Shown: positions 46,296-56,425, numbered from the stretch's first letter. The stretch is 64,000 nucleotides of DNA from Bacteroidales bacterium (GCA_016936505.1 JAFGXS010000052.1:165267-229266); one strand, 5' to 3'. Program-made: numbers and translations. Notes: a model not told the origin generated them from the letters alone.

Positions 46296-47138
46296 ATGAA
46301 TTATTATTGCCTGACCTGTCCAAAAAACGAATCGGAAGAAAAAAATGAAATCCTGATGGCGCGACTTGCAGAACTGGGTTTTGAAAGTTTTGAAGAAGAT
46401 GACAACGAGCTTAAGGCTTACATTCAGGAAAAAGACTTCTCTAAAAATCTACTTGCCGGGATTGAATGTTGCAAAGATTTGATAGCAAAAAACCAGCTCA
46501 AAATTGACTGGATACCTGATCAGAACTGGAATGCTGTTTGGGAAAGTAATTATCCTTCCGTGCTTATTGCAGAGCGCTGCTACATCAGAGCTCCTTTTCA
46601 TGAAGAGAAACCTGAGATAGAATTTAGCATTCTGGTGAAACCAAAAATGGCGTTTGGCACTGCTCATCACGAAACTACTGCACAAATCCTGGAATATATT
46701 CTTGATGCAGACGTTGAAGGAAAAGAAGTACTGGATATGGGATGCGGTACAGCTGTTCTGGCTATTTTAGCCTCAATGAAAGGGGCCAAACACATCGACG
46801 CTATTGATAATGATGAATGGGCATTCAATAACAGTTCGGAAAATATTGAGCTGAATCATTGTGATAACATCACTGCTTTTTTGGGTGACGCATCACTGTT
46901 GACAGAAAAAGAAAAATATGACACTATTTTTGCCAACATCAACAAAAACATTCTTTTACAGGATATGCATGCCTATGCTGATTCGTTAAAACCCGGTGGT
47001 AGTATATATTTCAGTGGTTTCTACGAATCTGACTTAACAGATATTCAGAATCATGCTGCAAAGCTAAACCTGAACTATAGCTCTCACATTGTAAAAAACG
47101 ACTGGACTGCGGCCTTGTTTGAAAAAGCTGTCAGCTAA
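46296..47138 (+). CDS. prmA: Ribosomal protein L11 methyltransferase
   Basis: A 280-residue SAM-dependent methyltransferase that trimethylates ribosomal protein L11. The N-terminal substrate-recognition part (1-105) is followed by PKMAFGTAHHETT, the SAM motif LDMGCGTAVLAI (about 145-156), and FANINKNILLQ (the NP/NI-type motif). The length is near the family norm. It is followed by plsY after 22 bases, probably as an operon. Confidence 0.93.
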   Translation: MNYYCLTCPKNESEEKNEILMARLAELGFESFEEDDNELKAYIQEKDFSKNLLAGIECCKDLIAKNQLKIDWIPDQNWNAVWESNYPSVLIAERCYIRAPFHEEKPEIEFSILVKPKMAFGTAHHETTAQILEYILDADVEGKEVLDMGCGTAVLAILASMKGAKHIDAIDNDEWAFNNSSENIELNHCDNITAFLGDASLLTEKEKYDTIFANINKNILLQDMHAYADSLKPGGSIYFSGFYESDLTDIQNHAAKLNLNYSSHIVKNDWTAALFEKAVS

Positions 47139-47160
47139 GTCAATTTTCTTACATTTGGAT

Positions 47161-47796
47161 ATGGAATATTTGTACTTAGCAGCAGGTTTCATCCTGGCTT
47201 ATCTTTTAGGATCAATCCCAACGGCCGTTTGGGTTGGAAAGATTTTTTACCATATTGATATTCGTAATGAAGGTTCGGGAAATGCAGGAGCCACCAATAC
47301 AATTCGCGTTTTGGGAGCCAAAGCCGGAATTCCCGTGATTATTGTCGACGTTACTAAAAGTTACTTCGCTGTCTTCATGATGCAGTTTTTCATTCCATTA
47401 ACATGGACAGCTGATGAAGTAATCTACTTACAGATTCTGGCAGGATTTCTGGCTGTAATTGGCCACGTATTCCCTGTATTTGCCGGATTCAGAGGTGGTA
47501 AAGGAGTAGCTACATTGTTGGGAATGGGTATTGCACTCTACCCTACTGTGATCTGGATTCCTGTTGTTATATTTCTGATTTTATTACTCTCAACCGGCTA
47601 CGTTTCTCTAGGCTCCATGTTGGCAGGGCTTTCATTTCCCATAACTGATATTATATTCTTTCACGACACTCATCCCGGCAAGGTAGGTTTATCCATTCTT
47701 GCTGCCTTATTCCTTTTGTTCACCCATCGGAAAAATATCAAACGGTTATTCAATGGAACCGAGAACAGGTTCAGAATCTTTAAAAAGAAGAAATAA
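47161..47796 (+). CDS. plsY: Glycerol-3-phosphate acyltransferase PlsY
   Basis: A 211-residue inner-membrane enzyme that acylates glycerol 3-phosphate using acyl-phosphate, the first step of phospholipid synthesis. Start at ATG 47161, which gives the usual N-terminus; an upstream TTG would overlap prmA. Motif 1 GSGNAGATNTIR (about 38-49), motif 2 FRGGKGVATLLG (about 111-122) and several hydrophobic segments are present. It ends in a basic tail and a hairpin terminator. Confidence 0.95.
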   Translation: MEYLYLAAGFILAYLLGSIPTAVWVGKIFYHIDIRNEGSGNAGATNTIRVLGAKAGIPVIIVDVTKSYFAVFMMQFFIPLTWTADEVIYLQILAGFLAVIGHVFPVFAGFRGGKGVATLLGMGIALYPTVIWIPVVIFLILLLSTGYVSLGSMLAGLSFPITDIIFFHDTHPGKVGLSILAALFLLFTHRKNIKRLFNGTENRFRIFKKKK

Positions 47797-47799
47797 AAA

Positions 47800-47821
47800 A
47801 GGCTTCCCTTTAAGGAAGCCT
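47800..47821. terminator. Hairpin between plsY and sucD
   Basis: AGGCTTCC (47800-47807) pairs with GGAAGCCT (47814-47821). A-rich upstream and moderately T-rich downstream, it likely serves both convergent genes. Confidence 0.65.
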
Positions 47822-47844
47822 CTGTATTGTTTTTTCAGGAAAAA

Positions 47845-48717
47845 TTATTTTCCCAAAACTTCTTTCATTTTTTTACCGATTTCTGCGGGTGAATCTACAA
47901 CGTGTACACCGCAGTCGCGAAGAATAGCTTTTTTGGCTTCAGCAGTATCAGCTTTACCACCAACAATAGCACCGGCGTGCCCCATGGTACGACCTTTAGG
48001 AGCTGTAGCACCTGCAATAAAGCTAACTACAGGTTTTGTTCCGTGTTCTTTGATATAGTAACCGGCATTGGCTTCCATTTCTCCACCTATTTCACCGATC
48101 ATAACAATACCTTCTGTACCAGGATCGTTCATCAAAAGTTCAACGGCATCTTTTGTAGTTGTTCCGATAATCGGGTCACCACCAATACCAATAGCTGTTG
48201 ACTGGCCCAAACCAATTTTTGAAAGCTGGTCCACCGCTTCATAAGTTAAGGTGCCTGAACGGGAAACAATACCAATGGTTCCTTTTTGATGAATAAAGCC
48301 CGGCATAATACCTACTTTAGCTTCGCCAGGAGTAATAACACCTGGGCAGTTAGGACCAACAAGTCGGCAGTTTTTATCTTTCAAAAACTCTTTAACATTC
48401 ACCATATCTTCCGTAGGAATACCTTCTGTAATACAAACAATCACACCAATACCAGCCTGAGCAGCTTCCATAATAGCATCGGCAGCAAATGGAGGTGGCA
48501 CAAAAATCACAGACACATCAGCCTGAGTTTTTTTCACTGCATCGGCAACTGTGTTAAAAACAGGCTTACCCAAATGGGTTTGTCCACCTTTTCCGGGGGT
48601 TACACCACCCACTACACAGGTACCATAAGCTATCATTTGTGAAGCATGAAATGTACCTTCACTTCCGGTAAATCCTTGAACCAGAACTTTTGAATCTTTA
48701 TTTACTAATACGCTCAT
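47845..48717 (-). CDS. sucD: Succinyl-CoA synthetase (ADP-forming) alpha subunit
   Basis: A 290-residue TCA-cycle enzyme subunit. The CoA-binding Rossmann domain starts [27 protein letters not shown] is in the centre, and the phosphorylated His is in [10 protein letters not shown] (about 246). The beta subunit gene (sucC) is not adjacent, so the subunits are encoded apart, at least in this window. It has its own promoter. Confidence 0.96.
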   Translation of the reverse strand: MSVLVNKDSKVLVQGFTGSEGTFHASQMIAYGTCVVGGVTPGKGGQTHLGKPVFNTVADAVKKTQADVSVIFVPPPFAADAIMEAAQAGIGVIVCITEGIPTEDMVNVKEFLKDKNCRLVGPNCPGVITPGEAKVGIMPGFIHQKGTIGIVSRSGTLTYEAVDQLSKIGLGQSTAIGIGGDPIIGTTTKDAVELLMNDPGTEGIVMIGEIGGEMEANAGYYIKEHGTKPVVSFIAGATAPKGRTMGHAGAIVGGKADTAEAKKAILRDCGVHVVDSPAEIGKKMKEVLGK

Positions 48718-48752
48718 TTGAAATTTTTTTGGTCGCTATCAATAAGAAGTGT

Positions 48753-48785
48753 CAAAGGTAAAACCTTTTGATTAAAGATTTCAAA
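48753..48785 (-). promoter_or_regulatory. Promoter of sucD
   Basis: Minus strand: TTTG (48782-48785), 21-base spacer, TACCTTTG (48753-48760), 35 bases before the start codon. Confidence 0.65.
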
Positions 48786-48794
48786 ATTCTTGCG

Positions 48795-48802
48795 TATTTT
48801 TG
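48795..48802 (+). promoter_or_regulatory. -7 box of mnmE
   Basis: TATTTTTG, 28 bases before the start codon. A TTTG at 48767-48770 is 24 bases upstream, slightly far. The two divergent promoters overlap. Confidence 0.45.
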
Positions 48803-48830
48803 TTATTTATTAACCATTTTAAATTAAATC

Positions 48831-50240
48831 ATGAACCTCTCCTTCTCAACCGGTTACAATAAAGATACTATTTGTGCCGTAGCCACATCTCCAGGAATGG
48901 GAGCCATTGCAGTAGTAAGGATTTCAGGTTCTGAAAGTCTCGAACTGCTATTTAAATTGTTCAGTGCAAAAAAAAGGGGGCTGAACAAGGAAAACATTCA
49001 AAGTCACCATGCATATTTTGGGGAAATCAAAGATGGTGAGATTGTCCTTGATGAAGTGCTCGCCACATGGTTTAAAGCACCTCATTCATACACTGGTGAG
49101 GATTCAGTTGAGATTTCATGTCACGGTTCTGAATACATTCAGGAAAAGCTGATTCAGCTGATAATTGAAAATGGGGGACGTTTGGCTCAGGCCGGAGAAT
49201 TCACCATGAGAGCTTTCCTTAACGGCAAGATGGATTTGTCACAAGCTGAAGCTGTTGCTGATCTGATAGCTTCCGAATCAGGAATGGCGCACCGGATGGC
49301 TATGAGTCAGATGAGAGGCGGTTTTTCTGATAAAATTGCAGATCTAAGACAACAACTGGTTCAGTTTGCATCGCTCATAGAACTAGAACTGGATTTCAGT
49401 GAAGAAGATGTGGAATTTGCTGACAGAGGGCGGTTTATGGATTTGATCCGTTCATTAAAAGAAGAGCTTACATCGCTGAAAAACTCTTTTAAAATGGGGA
49501 ATGTTTTGAAAAAAGGGATTCCAGTTGCCATTATCGGAAGGCCTAATGCTGGAAAATCTACACTTCTGAATGCCTTGCTTAACGAAGAAAAAGCCATCGT
49601 TTCAGATATCCCAGGCACAACCCGGGACGCCTTGGAAGACACCATAGTTATTGAAGGATACAGTTTCAGGTTTATTGATACAGCAGGGCTTCGTCAATCT
49701 GATGATGTCGTGGAAAACATGGGTATTGAACGTACTTACGATAAAATTAAGCAAGCTTCATTAATCCTCTATGTAAGTGACATCAGTGATGTGAATAAGG
49801 AACACATCGAAAGTGTTTTGGAAGAATTTAAAAGCTACATCAACGATGAAAACAAACATTTCATTTTGGTAGCCAATAAAACAGACAAACTGGAAGAAAT
49901 TCCTGCACACATGAAAGAGATGCTGGAAATGGAAACTATTTTCGTATCAGCAAAAAGAAGAGAAAATATTCACTTTTTAGCCGAAACACTTGTTAAGCAT
50001 GTGAAGGAACAGAACTTTTCGGAGACAATTTTGGTAAACAATTCACGGCATTACGAAGCGCTTTCCAATGCACTGGGAAGTATATTGGAAATAGAAACCG
50101 GCTTTAAACAACAGGTTCCTACTGATTTAATCGCCATTGATATCCGTCAGGCGCTATATCATTTAGGTTCTATCACCGGAGAAGTAACCTCCGATGAAAT
50201 ATTAGGAAATATATTTAGTAAGTTCTGCATTGGAAAGTAA
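48831..50240 (+). CDS. mnmE: tRNA modification GTPase MnmE
   Basis: A 469-residue GTPase that, with MnmG, modifies U34 of tRNAs. The N-terminal folate-binding domain (IAVVRISGSES), then the helical domain with LDFSEEDVEF, an inserted G domain (G1 GRPNAGKST about 235-243, G2/G3 PGTTRD and DTAGLR, G4 NKTDK) and the invariant C-terminal CIGK are all present. mnmG is not in the window. Confidence 0.97.
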   Translation: MNLSFSTGYNKDTICAVATSPGMGAIAVVRISGSESLELLFKLFSAKKRGLNKENIQSHHAYFGEIKDGEIVLDEVLATWFKAPHSYTGEDSVEISCHGSEYIQEKLIQLIIENGGRLAQAGEFTMRAFLNGKMDLSQAEAVADLIASESGMAHRMAMSQMRGGFSDKIADLRQQLVQFASLIELELDFSEEDVEFADRGRFMDLIRSLKEELTSLKNSFKMGNVLKKGIPVAIIGRPNAGKSTLLNALLNEEKAIVSDIPGTTRDALEDTIVIEGYSFRFIDTAGLRQSDDVVENMGIERTYDKIKQASLILYVSDISDVNKEHIESVLEEFKSYINDENKHFILVANKTDKLEEIPAHMKEMLEMETIFVSAKRRENIHFLAETLVKHVKEQNFSETILVNNSRHYEALSNALGSILEIETGFKQQVPTDLIAIDIRQALYHLGSITGEVTSDEILGNIFSKFCIGK

Positions 50241-50315
50241 TATTCTATATTCACAATATCCAAATAAAATCATCTGCTTTATCGAATTTGTTTTGGTTGA
50301 TTGAAAAATATCAAC

Positions 50316-52205
50316 TTATACCTGAACCTTTTTAATCACATCTCCTAATGCTGTAGGGGTTCCGAAAACATGCAGTACATCGCCAAGTTTAAGATAAGTT
50401 TCTCCATGAGGAACAAACGATGATTTATCGCGTTTGATCATCATAAGAATGGCATCGTTGTGAAACGGAATTTCGCGCAGGTATTTACCATCTAACTGAC
50501 GGTTCGTTACAGCAATTTCTTCCACGCTAAAACCTTCAAAGGTTTCTACTAAATCATGATAAGTACTGGGACGAAAGATAAAGTTTTCAATAGCCGTGGC
50601 CAGCACCCTGTGTATATCTACTGACTCTACCCCCAGTTTTTGATATTTTTCCATACAAGGCATCTTACATGCCCTGGTAATAATGCGCTCGTGTAACAAT
50701 TCATTGCGCAATAGATCAACAACCTGGTAGTTACGTTTATCCTCACCTGTTTCAACCACCACAAAATTATCAGGTGCCAGTTTCAACTGTTCATAGGTTA
50801 ATTTTTGCAATCCGTCACCTAAAATAACATTGAACCCTTTTCTCCTGATTTCATTGAACCTGGATTCATCTTTTTCAACAATGATTGCCTTTTTACCGTG
50901 AAGATTCATTCTACGGGCCAACAAAACTGCGGTACTGCTCCCTCCTATCAAAATGGTTTTCTCGCCTTCAGTAATATTTACAGGATAAATCCAATTAAAC
51001 ATTACAGGCGCAATCAGGCTGGTAAGAACCGCCATTAAAACAAAGCTGGCATTTATTCCCGGCGAAATAACACCCAATTGCAAACCAATAACCGAAGCCG
51101 CAATGATCAGACTAAGTTGAGAGGTCATTAGAAAACCACCAGCCAGGGACTTTCGACCACCAAACATTTTGGACCAGATAAAAGAAGGAATGATTTTAAT
51201 GGCAAATAAAATAACCAATAAAACTATAAGGAACCAAATAAGTGAAGCATCAAATTCTTTAAAGGCAGAAGGATCAAACATAATACCCACCATTATGAAA
51301 AAGATGGGAATAAAGAAACCGTACCCCATTCCGTCCAATTTAATCATCAATACCGAGCGCTCCTTATGTAAAAGACTGGAAAGCAAAAGCCCGCTTAAAA
51401 ATGCTCCAAGCAAAATTACTTCTTCACCTATATATTGAGAAATAGCCACAAAAATCAGCATCATAAAAACAGAGCTTCTGACACGAATTTGAGAGGCAGC
51501 ATGCGAAAGCTGATAAAAAATTCTTTTGAACAACATTACATTTTTCAGTCTTCCGGTCAAACGATACATAATGAAGAAAACAAAGAAAACAATCAGAATA
51601 TAAAGCAACTCTACTTTAAACCCATGCCTTAGAATAAATGCCGTAAACGTAAACAAAATGATGCTGAGCACATCTGCCACAGCAGCAGTAATAATTAGCA
51701 TCTGTCCATAACGTCCTGACAGTTCTCCCCTGCCTTTCAGCACAGGCAATACAATTCCCACCGAAGTAGTCACCATAATCAGAGCAAAATACCAGCGGTT
51801 TGGAATGTGCACAAATACTGACAATAAATAAGTACTAACGTAGGACAAACCAACAACCATGGCAAAATACACCAAGCTCAGTATTAATGGACTTTTAGCG
51901 GCTGTTCGTGAAGTTCCTTTTTTTGGAAGTGAGGAAAAAATCTGATCCACATCAATTTCGAGCCCGCTGAGAAACATAAGAAAGATAAAACCGGCAGCGG
52001 CCAGAAACTCAAGTATATGAAAACTACCTTCGGAACGGGATACAAAAAAGAAAGCGCCAATAAAATAACCCAGCACAATTTCCACAATAACAGAAGGAAC
52101 ATTCTTTATTTTTAACAATGAGAGAGCCAGAGGCGACAGCCATGCCACAGCTACAACCAACAGCAAAGGAATATAATCGAAATGAAAAGTAATGTTTAAC
52201 AGCAT
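50316..52205 (-). CDS. Kef-type cation:proton antiporter with RCK domains
   Basis: A 629-residue CPA2-family membrane protein. Residues about 1-385 hold 11-13 hydrophobic segments, including GLEIDVDQIF and the long helix LGAFLSGLLLSSLLH. Residues about 390-510 are an RCK-N/TrkA-N Rossmann domain (TILIGGSSTAVLLARRM, IVEKDESRFNEI, GDGL); its glycine motif deviates from GxGxxG. Residues about 545-628 are an RCK-C domain. It probably exports K+ or Na+ for protons under ligand control. A possible -7 box (TATATTTG, 52331-52338, minus strand) is 126 bases upstream. Confidence 0.9.
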   Translation of the reverse strand: MLLNITFHFDYIPLLLVVAVAWLSPLALSLLKIKNVPSVIVEIVLGYFIGAFFFVSRSEGSFHILEFLAAAGFIFLMFLSGLEIDVDQIFSSLPKKGTSRTAAKSPLILSLVYFAMVVGLSYVSTYLLSVFVHIPNRWYFALIMVTTSVGIVLPVLKGRGELSGRYGQMLIITAAVADVLSIILFTFTAFILRHGFKVELLYILIVFFVFFIMYRLTGRLKNVMLFKRIFYQLSHAASQIRVRSSVFMMLIFVAISQYIGEEVILLGAFLSGLLLSSLLHKERSVLMIKLDGMGYGFFIPIFFIMVGIMFDPSAFKEFDASLIWFLIVLLVILFAIKIIPSFIWSKMFGGRKSLAGGFLMTSQLSLIIAASVIGLQLGVISPGINASFVLMAVLTSLIAPVMFNWIYPVNITEGEKTILIGGSSTAVLLARRMNLHGKKAIIVEKDESRFNEIRRKGFNVILGDGLQKLTYEQLKLAPDNFVVVETGEDKRNYQVVDLLRNELLHERIITRACKMPCMEKYQKLGVESVDIHRVLATAIENFIFRPSTYHDLVETFEGFSVEEIAVTNRQLDGKYLREIPFHNDAILMMIKRDKSSFVPHGETYLKLGDVLHVFGTPTALGDVIKKVQV

Positions 52206-52407
52206 AAACTCAATATTACGTCATCTATCTCTCAATGATCAATATGTACCCCTTTCAGAGATGCAAATCCGGATCACATTACTCAAACTGGCATCATTTT
52301 TTACTATTATGAAAGACAAACGGAGACAAGCAAATATAATGAAATATTGTTACAAATCCCATATTTATAGCCTCAAACTCCCTGCTTAAGAAAACAATTT
52401 CCTGATA

Positions 52408-52440
52408 TTTGTTCAGTTTGATTAAATTTCAATATTTTTG
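52408..52440 (+). promoter_or_regulatory. Promoter of the small membrane protein gene
   Basis: TTTG (52408-52411), 21-base spacer, TATTTTTG (52433-52440). It shows that an upstream TTG start at 52409 is not used and that ATG 52460 is the real start. Confidence 0.6.
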
Positions 52441-52459
52441 GATCATAAAACTACCTGTC

Positions 52460-52747
52460 ATGGAAATAAGTACCAAATTCGTCAAAACCGTTCTCGTTCT
52501 CATTGCAGTAGGCATTTGGGTTATTGTTTTTCAAAATGCCGGCATAATTCCCCAGGTTGCCCCGCAAAAGGTCGTCGCTGACACTTTAATGCGCGTAACG
52601 GGGGCTGTGGACGTAAATAATACGGTTTTCATTAAAGGTGCTGTGGATGCCAACATTGAAAGCATCAACGGTTACAGCAAATTTTATAAAGACCCCAGAA
52701 CAGGACAATATTATGTTATACCTGTGACCGATCCTTATCAAAACTAA
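52460..52747 (+). CDS. Small single-pass membrane protein of unknown function
   Basis: A 95-residue protein from ATG 52460. Residues 7-27 are one membrane segment (VKTVLVLIAVGIWVIVFQNA). The remainder is a short exposed domain with two related halves, VTGAVDVNNTVFIKGAVDANIES, that may form small beta strands, and an ending GQYYVIPVTDP. I do not recognise the family. It converges with nadD with only two bases between the stops. Confidence 0.75.
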   Translation: MEISTKFVKTVLVLIAVGIWVIVFQNAGIIPQVAPQKVVADTLMRVTGAVDVNNTVFIKGAVDANIESINGYSKFYKDPRTGQYYVIPVTDPYQN

Positions 52748-52749
52748 GA

Positions 52750-53340
52750 TTATTTTTCATAAAAGTGCATTTCGCGGATGTACTGATACACTTTCTCAGG
52801 CATCCAGAAATGCATTTCTTTTTTTGACATGATTCCTTTTCTGATAAAACTGGATGAAATTTCCATGTGGGGTGCCTGAAACAATCTCACATGTGGATGA
52901 CTCTGATATTGGCCCATATCATAACCGGGACGTGGATAAACATAAAATCCGTATTGTTCAAGGATGGCTTCATAGTTTTTCCATTTATTAAGTTGGCCAA
53001 ACACATCGGTTCCTGATATTAATACAAATTTATGATCAGGATATTTTTCACTGAGGCGTGCTAAAGTATCAATCGTATAGGAAGGACGGGGCATTTTAAA
53101 CTCAATATCAGTAACCTGAAAACCAAGATAGTCTTCAATAGCCAGTCTTACCAAAGCAAGCCTGTGGTAGTCAGGAAGGAGACCTTTTTTTTCTTTCAAA
53201 GGATTTTGAGGCGAAACCACAAACCAAACTCCCTCCAGATCAGTAAACTGAGACATATAACTGGCTAGTATTAAATGGCCATTGTGAATGGGATTAAAGC
53301 TCCCGAAAAAAAGTCCTATTTTCTTGTTTTTTTGGGTCAT
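52750..53340 (-). CDS. nadD: Nicotinate-nucleotide adenylyltransferase
   Basis: A 196-residue nucleotidyltransferase of NAD synthesis (NaMN + ATP to deamido-NAD). The N-terminal GLFFGSFNPIHNGHL holds the HxGH motif, FVVSPQNPLK and RLALVRLAI are typical, and ISSSFIRKG carries the C-terminal ISSTxIR motif. It follows thyA by 11 bases and is probably cotranscribed. Confidence 0.96.
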   Translation of the reverse strand: MTQKNKKIGLFFGSFNPIHNGHLILASYMSQFTDLEGVWFVVSPQNPLKEKKGLLPDYHRLALVRLAIEDYLGFQVTDIEFKMPRPSYTIDTLARLSEKYPDHKFVLISGTDVFGQLNKWKNYEAILEQYGFYVYPRPGYDMGQYQSHPHVRLFQAPHMEISSSFIRKGIMSKKEMHFWMPEKVYQYIREMHFYEK

Positions 53341-53351
53341 GGTTCTGAACC

Positions 53352-54176
53352 TTAAACAGAAATATCACCTTTAATGTGCGGATGTGGATCGTAATCTTTT
53401 AATTCAAAATCTTCATATTTAAAACCGAAAATATCTTTTACTTCGGGATTAATTATCATACTGGGCAAAGCTTTTGGCTCCCTGCATAACTGCAACTTCA
53501 CCTGATCGATATGGTTCAGATAAATATGGGCATCACCCAGGGTATGAATAAAAGTGCCCGGTTGTAGTCCGGTTACCTGTGCCATCATTTGCGTAAGCAA
53601 AGCATAAGATGCAATGTTAAAAGGTACCCCCAGAAAAATATCGGCACTGCGCTGATACATTTGGCACGATAATTTACCATCAGCAACATAAAACTGGAAC
53701 CAGGCATGGCATGAAGGCAAAGCAGCTCTTCCTTCGGCTACATTTTCCGAAAAAGTTTTTCCTGATTGCGGCAAAACTGACGGGTTCCAGGCCGAAACAA
53801 TAATACGGCGGCTATCAGGATTATTTTTTATTGTGTCCACTGCAATCTGAATCTGGTCGATTCCATCGCTGTTCCAGTTGCGCCACTGGGCGCCATACAC
53901 CGGTCCCAGATTTCCGTTTTCATCGGCCCACTCATTCCATATTCGAACACCGTTTTCCTGTAAATACCTGATATTCGTATCGCCTGTCAGAAACCACAAT
54001 AACTCATGGATAATTGAACGAAGATGCAATTTCTTTGTAGTAAGCAAAGGGAACCCTTCTTGCAAATTAAAATGCATCTGATAACCAAACACGCTAATCG
54101 TTCCGGTTCCGGTACGATCCTCTTTTTTGGTACCTTTTTTGAATACATAATCCAACAAATCAAGATATTGGCGCAT
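53352..54176 (-). CDS. thyA: Thymidylate synthase
   Basis: A 274-residue enzyme making dTMP from dUMP with methylene-tetrahydrofolate. The active-site Cys is in [12 protein letters not shown] (about 157), the dUMP-binding [16 protein letters not shown] follows (about 177-192), and the N-terminal [16 protein letters not shown] is standard. A short insertion makes it slightly longer than the 264-residue E. coli protein. The nucleoside permease gene is divergent, 140 bases away, which makes thymidine salvage a logical neighbour function. Confidence 0.97.
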   Translation of the reverse strand: MRQYLDLLDYVFKKGTKKEDRTGTGTISVFGYQMHFNLQEGFPLLTTKKLHLRSIIHELLWFLTGDTNIRYLQENGVRIWNEWADENGNLGPVYGAQWRNWNSDGIDQIQIAVDTIKNNPDSRRIIVSAWNPSVLPQSGKTFSENVAEGRAALPSCHAWFQFYVADGKLSCQMYQRSADIFLGVPFNIASYALLTQMMAQVTGLQPGTFIHTLGDAHIYLNHIDQVKLQLCREPKALPSMIINPEVKDIFGFKYEDFELKDYDPHPHIKGDISV

Positions 54177-54263
54177 GAAAACTATTTTTTTGATAACTTA
54201 TTTAAAATCATGTGAAATAAGGAGTCCTAAAAGTTTCTGCAATCGTGTTCGTTGAAAAAACTT

Positions 54264-54271
54264 TACATTTG
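54264..54271 (+). promoter_or_regulatory. -7 box of the NupG-like permease gene
   Basis: TACATTTG, 44 bases before the start codon, with no clear -33 box. A minus-strand candidate for thyA (TACTTTTG at 54286-54293 with TTG at 54312-54314) overlaps the same stretch. Confidence 0.4.
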
Positions 54272-54315
54272 CCCTTAATTTTTTTCAAAAGTAAAAATAT
54301 TCAACAACAATCAAT

Positions 54316-55560
54316 ATGGGAATTAAAATAAGAATAACCATCATGAACTTCTTCCAGTTTTTTGCTTGGGGAGCCTGGCTGATTTCGCTGGGAGGATACA
54401 TGATGCAAACACTGAATTTTACCGGAGGTCAGGTTGGAAGCATCTACGCTACAATGGGGATAGCAGCTTTATTTATGCCTGCATTGATGGGAATTATCGC
54501 TGACCGATGGATTAATGCTGAACGTTTGATGGGAATCAGTCACTTGGCATTGGCCGTACTGCTGTTTTGGGCTGCTCAGGTAAATAGTTTTGATGACTTA
54601 TACCTGATTATGCTTCTTGTTTCAATATTTTACATGCCAACAATTGCACTGAATAACTCTGTATCGTACAGTATTCTCGATCAAAAGGGGTTTGATATTG
54701 TTAAGGACTTTCCTCCTATCAGGGTTTGGGGTACAGTAGGTTTTATTATTGCCATGTGGGTTATCGATTTTGCCCACTGGACATTAAGCCCTATGCAATT
54801 GTATCTAAGTTCTGTTGCTTCGTTGTTCCTGGGTGTCTATTCATTTACTATGCCTTCCTGTAAACCGGAAAATAAAAGCAAAGGTGTATCACTTATCTCT
54901 TCACTCGGACTGGATGCCTTTAAGCTGTTTAAACAACGTAAAATGAGTATTTTCTTCATTTTTTCAATGTTGCTCGGCGCATCACTCCAAATCACCAATA
55001 CTTTTGGAGAACCTTTTCTTCACGACTTTGCCAAGCATTTTCCAAAAAGCTTCGCTGTTCTGCACCCCAGCGTTCTGATGTCCGTTTCACAAATGTCTGA
55101 AACCTTGTTTATATTAACAATTCCCTTCTTTTTAAAGAGATTCGGCATAAAGAAAGTAATGATCATGAGCATGTTTGCCTGGATATTCCGTTTCGGACTG
55201 TTTGGCGTGGGAACCCCTGAAGGTGTTGGCTTTGTTTATCTGGTACTTTCCATGATTATTTACGGAATGGCTTTTGACTTCTTTAATATTTCAGGATCAC
55301 TGTTTGTTGAAATGGAAGCCAAACCGGAGATTCGATCCAGTGCACAGGGTTTGTTTATGATTATGACCAACGGACTGGGTGCGTTTATCGGAGGTATGGG
55401 AAGTGGTTATATTGTGGATTACTTTACAATAAACGGTGAGCAGGAATGGCCCCAGATATGGTTTACCTTTGCTGCGTATTCTCTTATTGTCGGAGTCTTG
55501 TTTATGTTCTTATTTAAGTACAAGCACAATCCTGATAAGTTGGCTAAGGTTCAACATTAA
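54316..55560 (+). CDS. Nucleoside:H+ symporter-like MFS permease (NupG family)
   Basis: A 414-residue membrane protein with 12 predicted segments in two halves. The first helix MNFFQFFAWGAWLISLGGYM, GIIADRWINAERLMG (a MFS loop 2-3 signature) and PPIRVWGTVGFIIAMW match the NupG/XapB nucleoside transporter family. Its neighbour thyA fits nucleoside uptake, but other substrates are possible. It ends at a strong terminator. Confidence 0.88.
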   Translation: MGIKIRITIMNFFQFFAWGAWLISLGGYMMQTLNFTGGQVGSIYATMGIAALFMPALMGIIADRWINAERLMGISHLALAVLLFWAAQVNSFDDLYLIMLLVSIFYMPTIALNNSVSYSILDQKGFDIVKDFPPIRVWGTVGFIIAMWVIDFAHWTLSPMQLYLSSVASLFLGVYSFTMPSCKPENKSKGVSLISSLGLDAFKLFKQRKMSIFFIFSMLLGASLQITNTFGEPFLHDFAKHFPKSFAVLHPSVLMSVSQMSETLFILTIPFFLKRFGIKKVMIMSMFAWIFRFGLFGVGTPEGVGFVYLVLSMIIYGMAFDFFNISGSLFVEMEAKPEIRSSAQGLFMIMTNGLGAFIGGMGSGYIVDYFTINGEQEWPQIWFTFAAYSLIVGVLFMFLFKYKHNPDKLAKVQH

Positions 55561-55578
55561 TATAATTTTACAAGCATA

Positions 55579-55615
55579 AAAAAAGCATCTGCCAAATGAC
55601 AGATGCTTTTTTATT
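55579..55615. terminator. Bidirectional terminator after the permease gene
   Basis: AAAAAAGCATCTG (55579-55591) pairs with CAGATGCTTTTTT (55600-55612), a 13-bp stem with T-runs on both strands. Confidence 0.85.
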
Positions 55616-55628
55616 TAAATAGGATGGT

Positions 55629-56228
55629 CTATTTTTTCTTTCTTCTTTTTATTTCATCGCGCAAACGGGAGGCTTCTTCATAGTTTTCTTCCTGGATAGC
55701 CTTTTTGAGTTTCTGCTCCAACTCATCCAATAAAAATTCCTCGTATGCCGATACATCTTCATCACTTGGATCTTCATCATCTTCTTCCACTAGATCATGT
55801 AAATGTTCCTCCACAGAGTCTTCCATAGTAATTCCTGCCTCATCAACAATTGATTCGAGCGCGTAAATCGGACAACCAAAACGAAGAGCTAAAGCAACAG
55901 CATCAGATGTTCTGCTGTCAATCTCGGTAATCTTCCCATCTTTCTCACAAACCAGCTTCGAGAAAAAAATCCCCTCTTCAAACTTATTAATCAACACTTC
56001 AACAATGTTAATTTCGTAGTATCTGGCAAAAGTTTTGAAAAGATCATGTGTAAGCGGTCGGGCAGGTTTCATTTTTTCCAGTTCTATGGCAATAGCCTGC
56101 GCTTCATAGCCACCAATAATTATTGGCAATCTTCTTGATAAGCCTTCCACTCCCAAAATCAGCGCATAAGCCCCGCTTTGCGATTGGCTGTATGACATGG
56201 CAATGATCTCCATCTTCAGCTTTTTCAT
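55629..56228 (-). CDS. Bifunctional nuclease (BFN/DUF151) domain protein with UVR motif
   Basis: A 199-residue protein. Residues about 1-135 are a BFN domain (GAYALILGVEGLSRRLPIIIGGYEAQAIA, RPLTHDL, SRTSDAVALALRFGCPIYA). An acidic linker follows (VEEDDEDPSDEDVS), then a UVR coiled-coil motif (about 165-199: LEQKLKKAIQEENYEEASRLRD), as found in UvrB, UvrC and Clp proteins. The architecture is common in Bacteroidota, but the cellular role is not established. It converges with the permease gene. Confidence 0.92.
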   Translation of the reverse strand: MKKLKMEIIAMSYSQSQSGAYALILGVEGLSRRLPIIIGGYEAQAIAIELEKMKPARPLTHDLFKTFARYYEINIVEVLINKFEEGIFFSKLVCEKDGKITEIDSRTSDAVALALRFGCPIYALESIVDEAGITMEDSVEEHLHDLVEEDDEDPSDEDVSAYEEFLLDELEQKLKKAIQEENYEEASRLRDEIKRRKKK

Positions 56229-56417
56229 CCTGTATGTTGATTATTTATGTGCGAATTTACTAACAAAATGTCAAATTCATATGATTTGTTATTTATAAAC
56301 AAACCAAATAGACCTTAACCTACTGTACATCAGCATTAAAAAAATAAAGCTTTAAAGAATGTTAAAAAAAATCAACTCATGCTCTTCAGGATGCATAAAA
56401 GATAATAAGTGAATTTC

Positions 56418-56425
56418 TATTTTTG
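56418..56425 (+). promoter_or_regulatory. -7 box of the membrane pyrophosphatase gene
   Basis: TATTTTTG, 53 bases before the start codon. No clear -33 box. The rest of the 250-base gap (56229-56478) shows no gene. Confidence 0.45.

Noticed and set aside
56282..56305. TTTGTT/AACAAA imperfect inverted repeat upstream of the pyrophosphatase gene
   Set aside because: Six-base AT-rich arms are expected by chance in this composition, and it is far from the -7 box.
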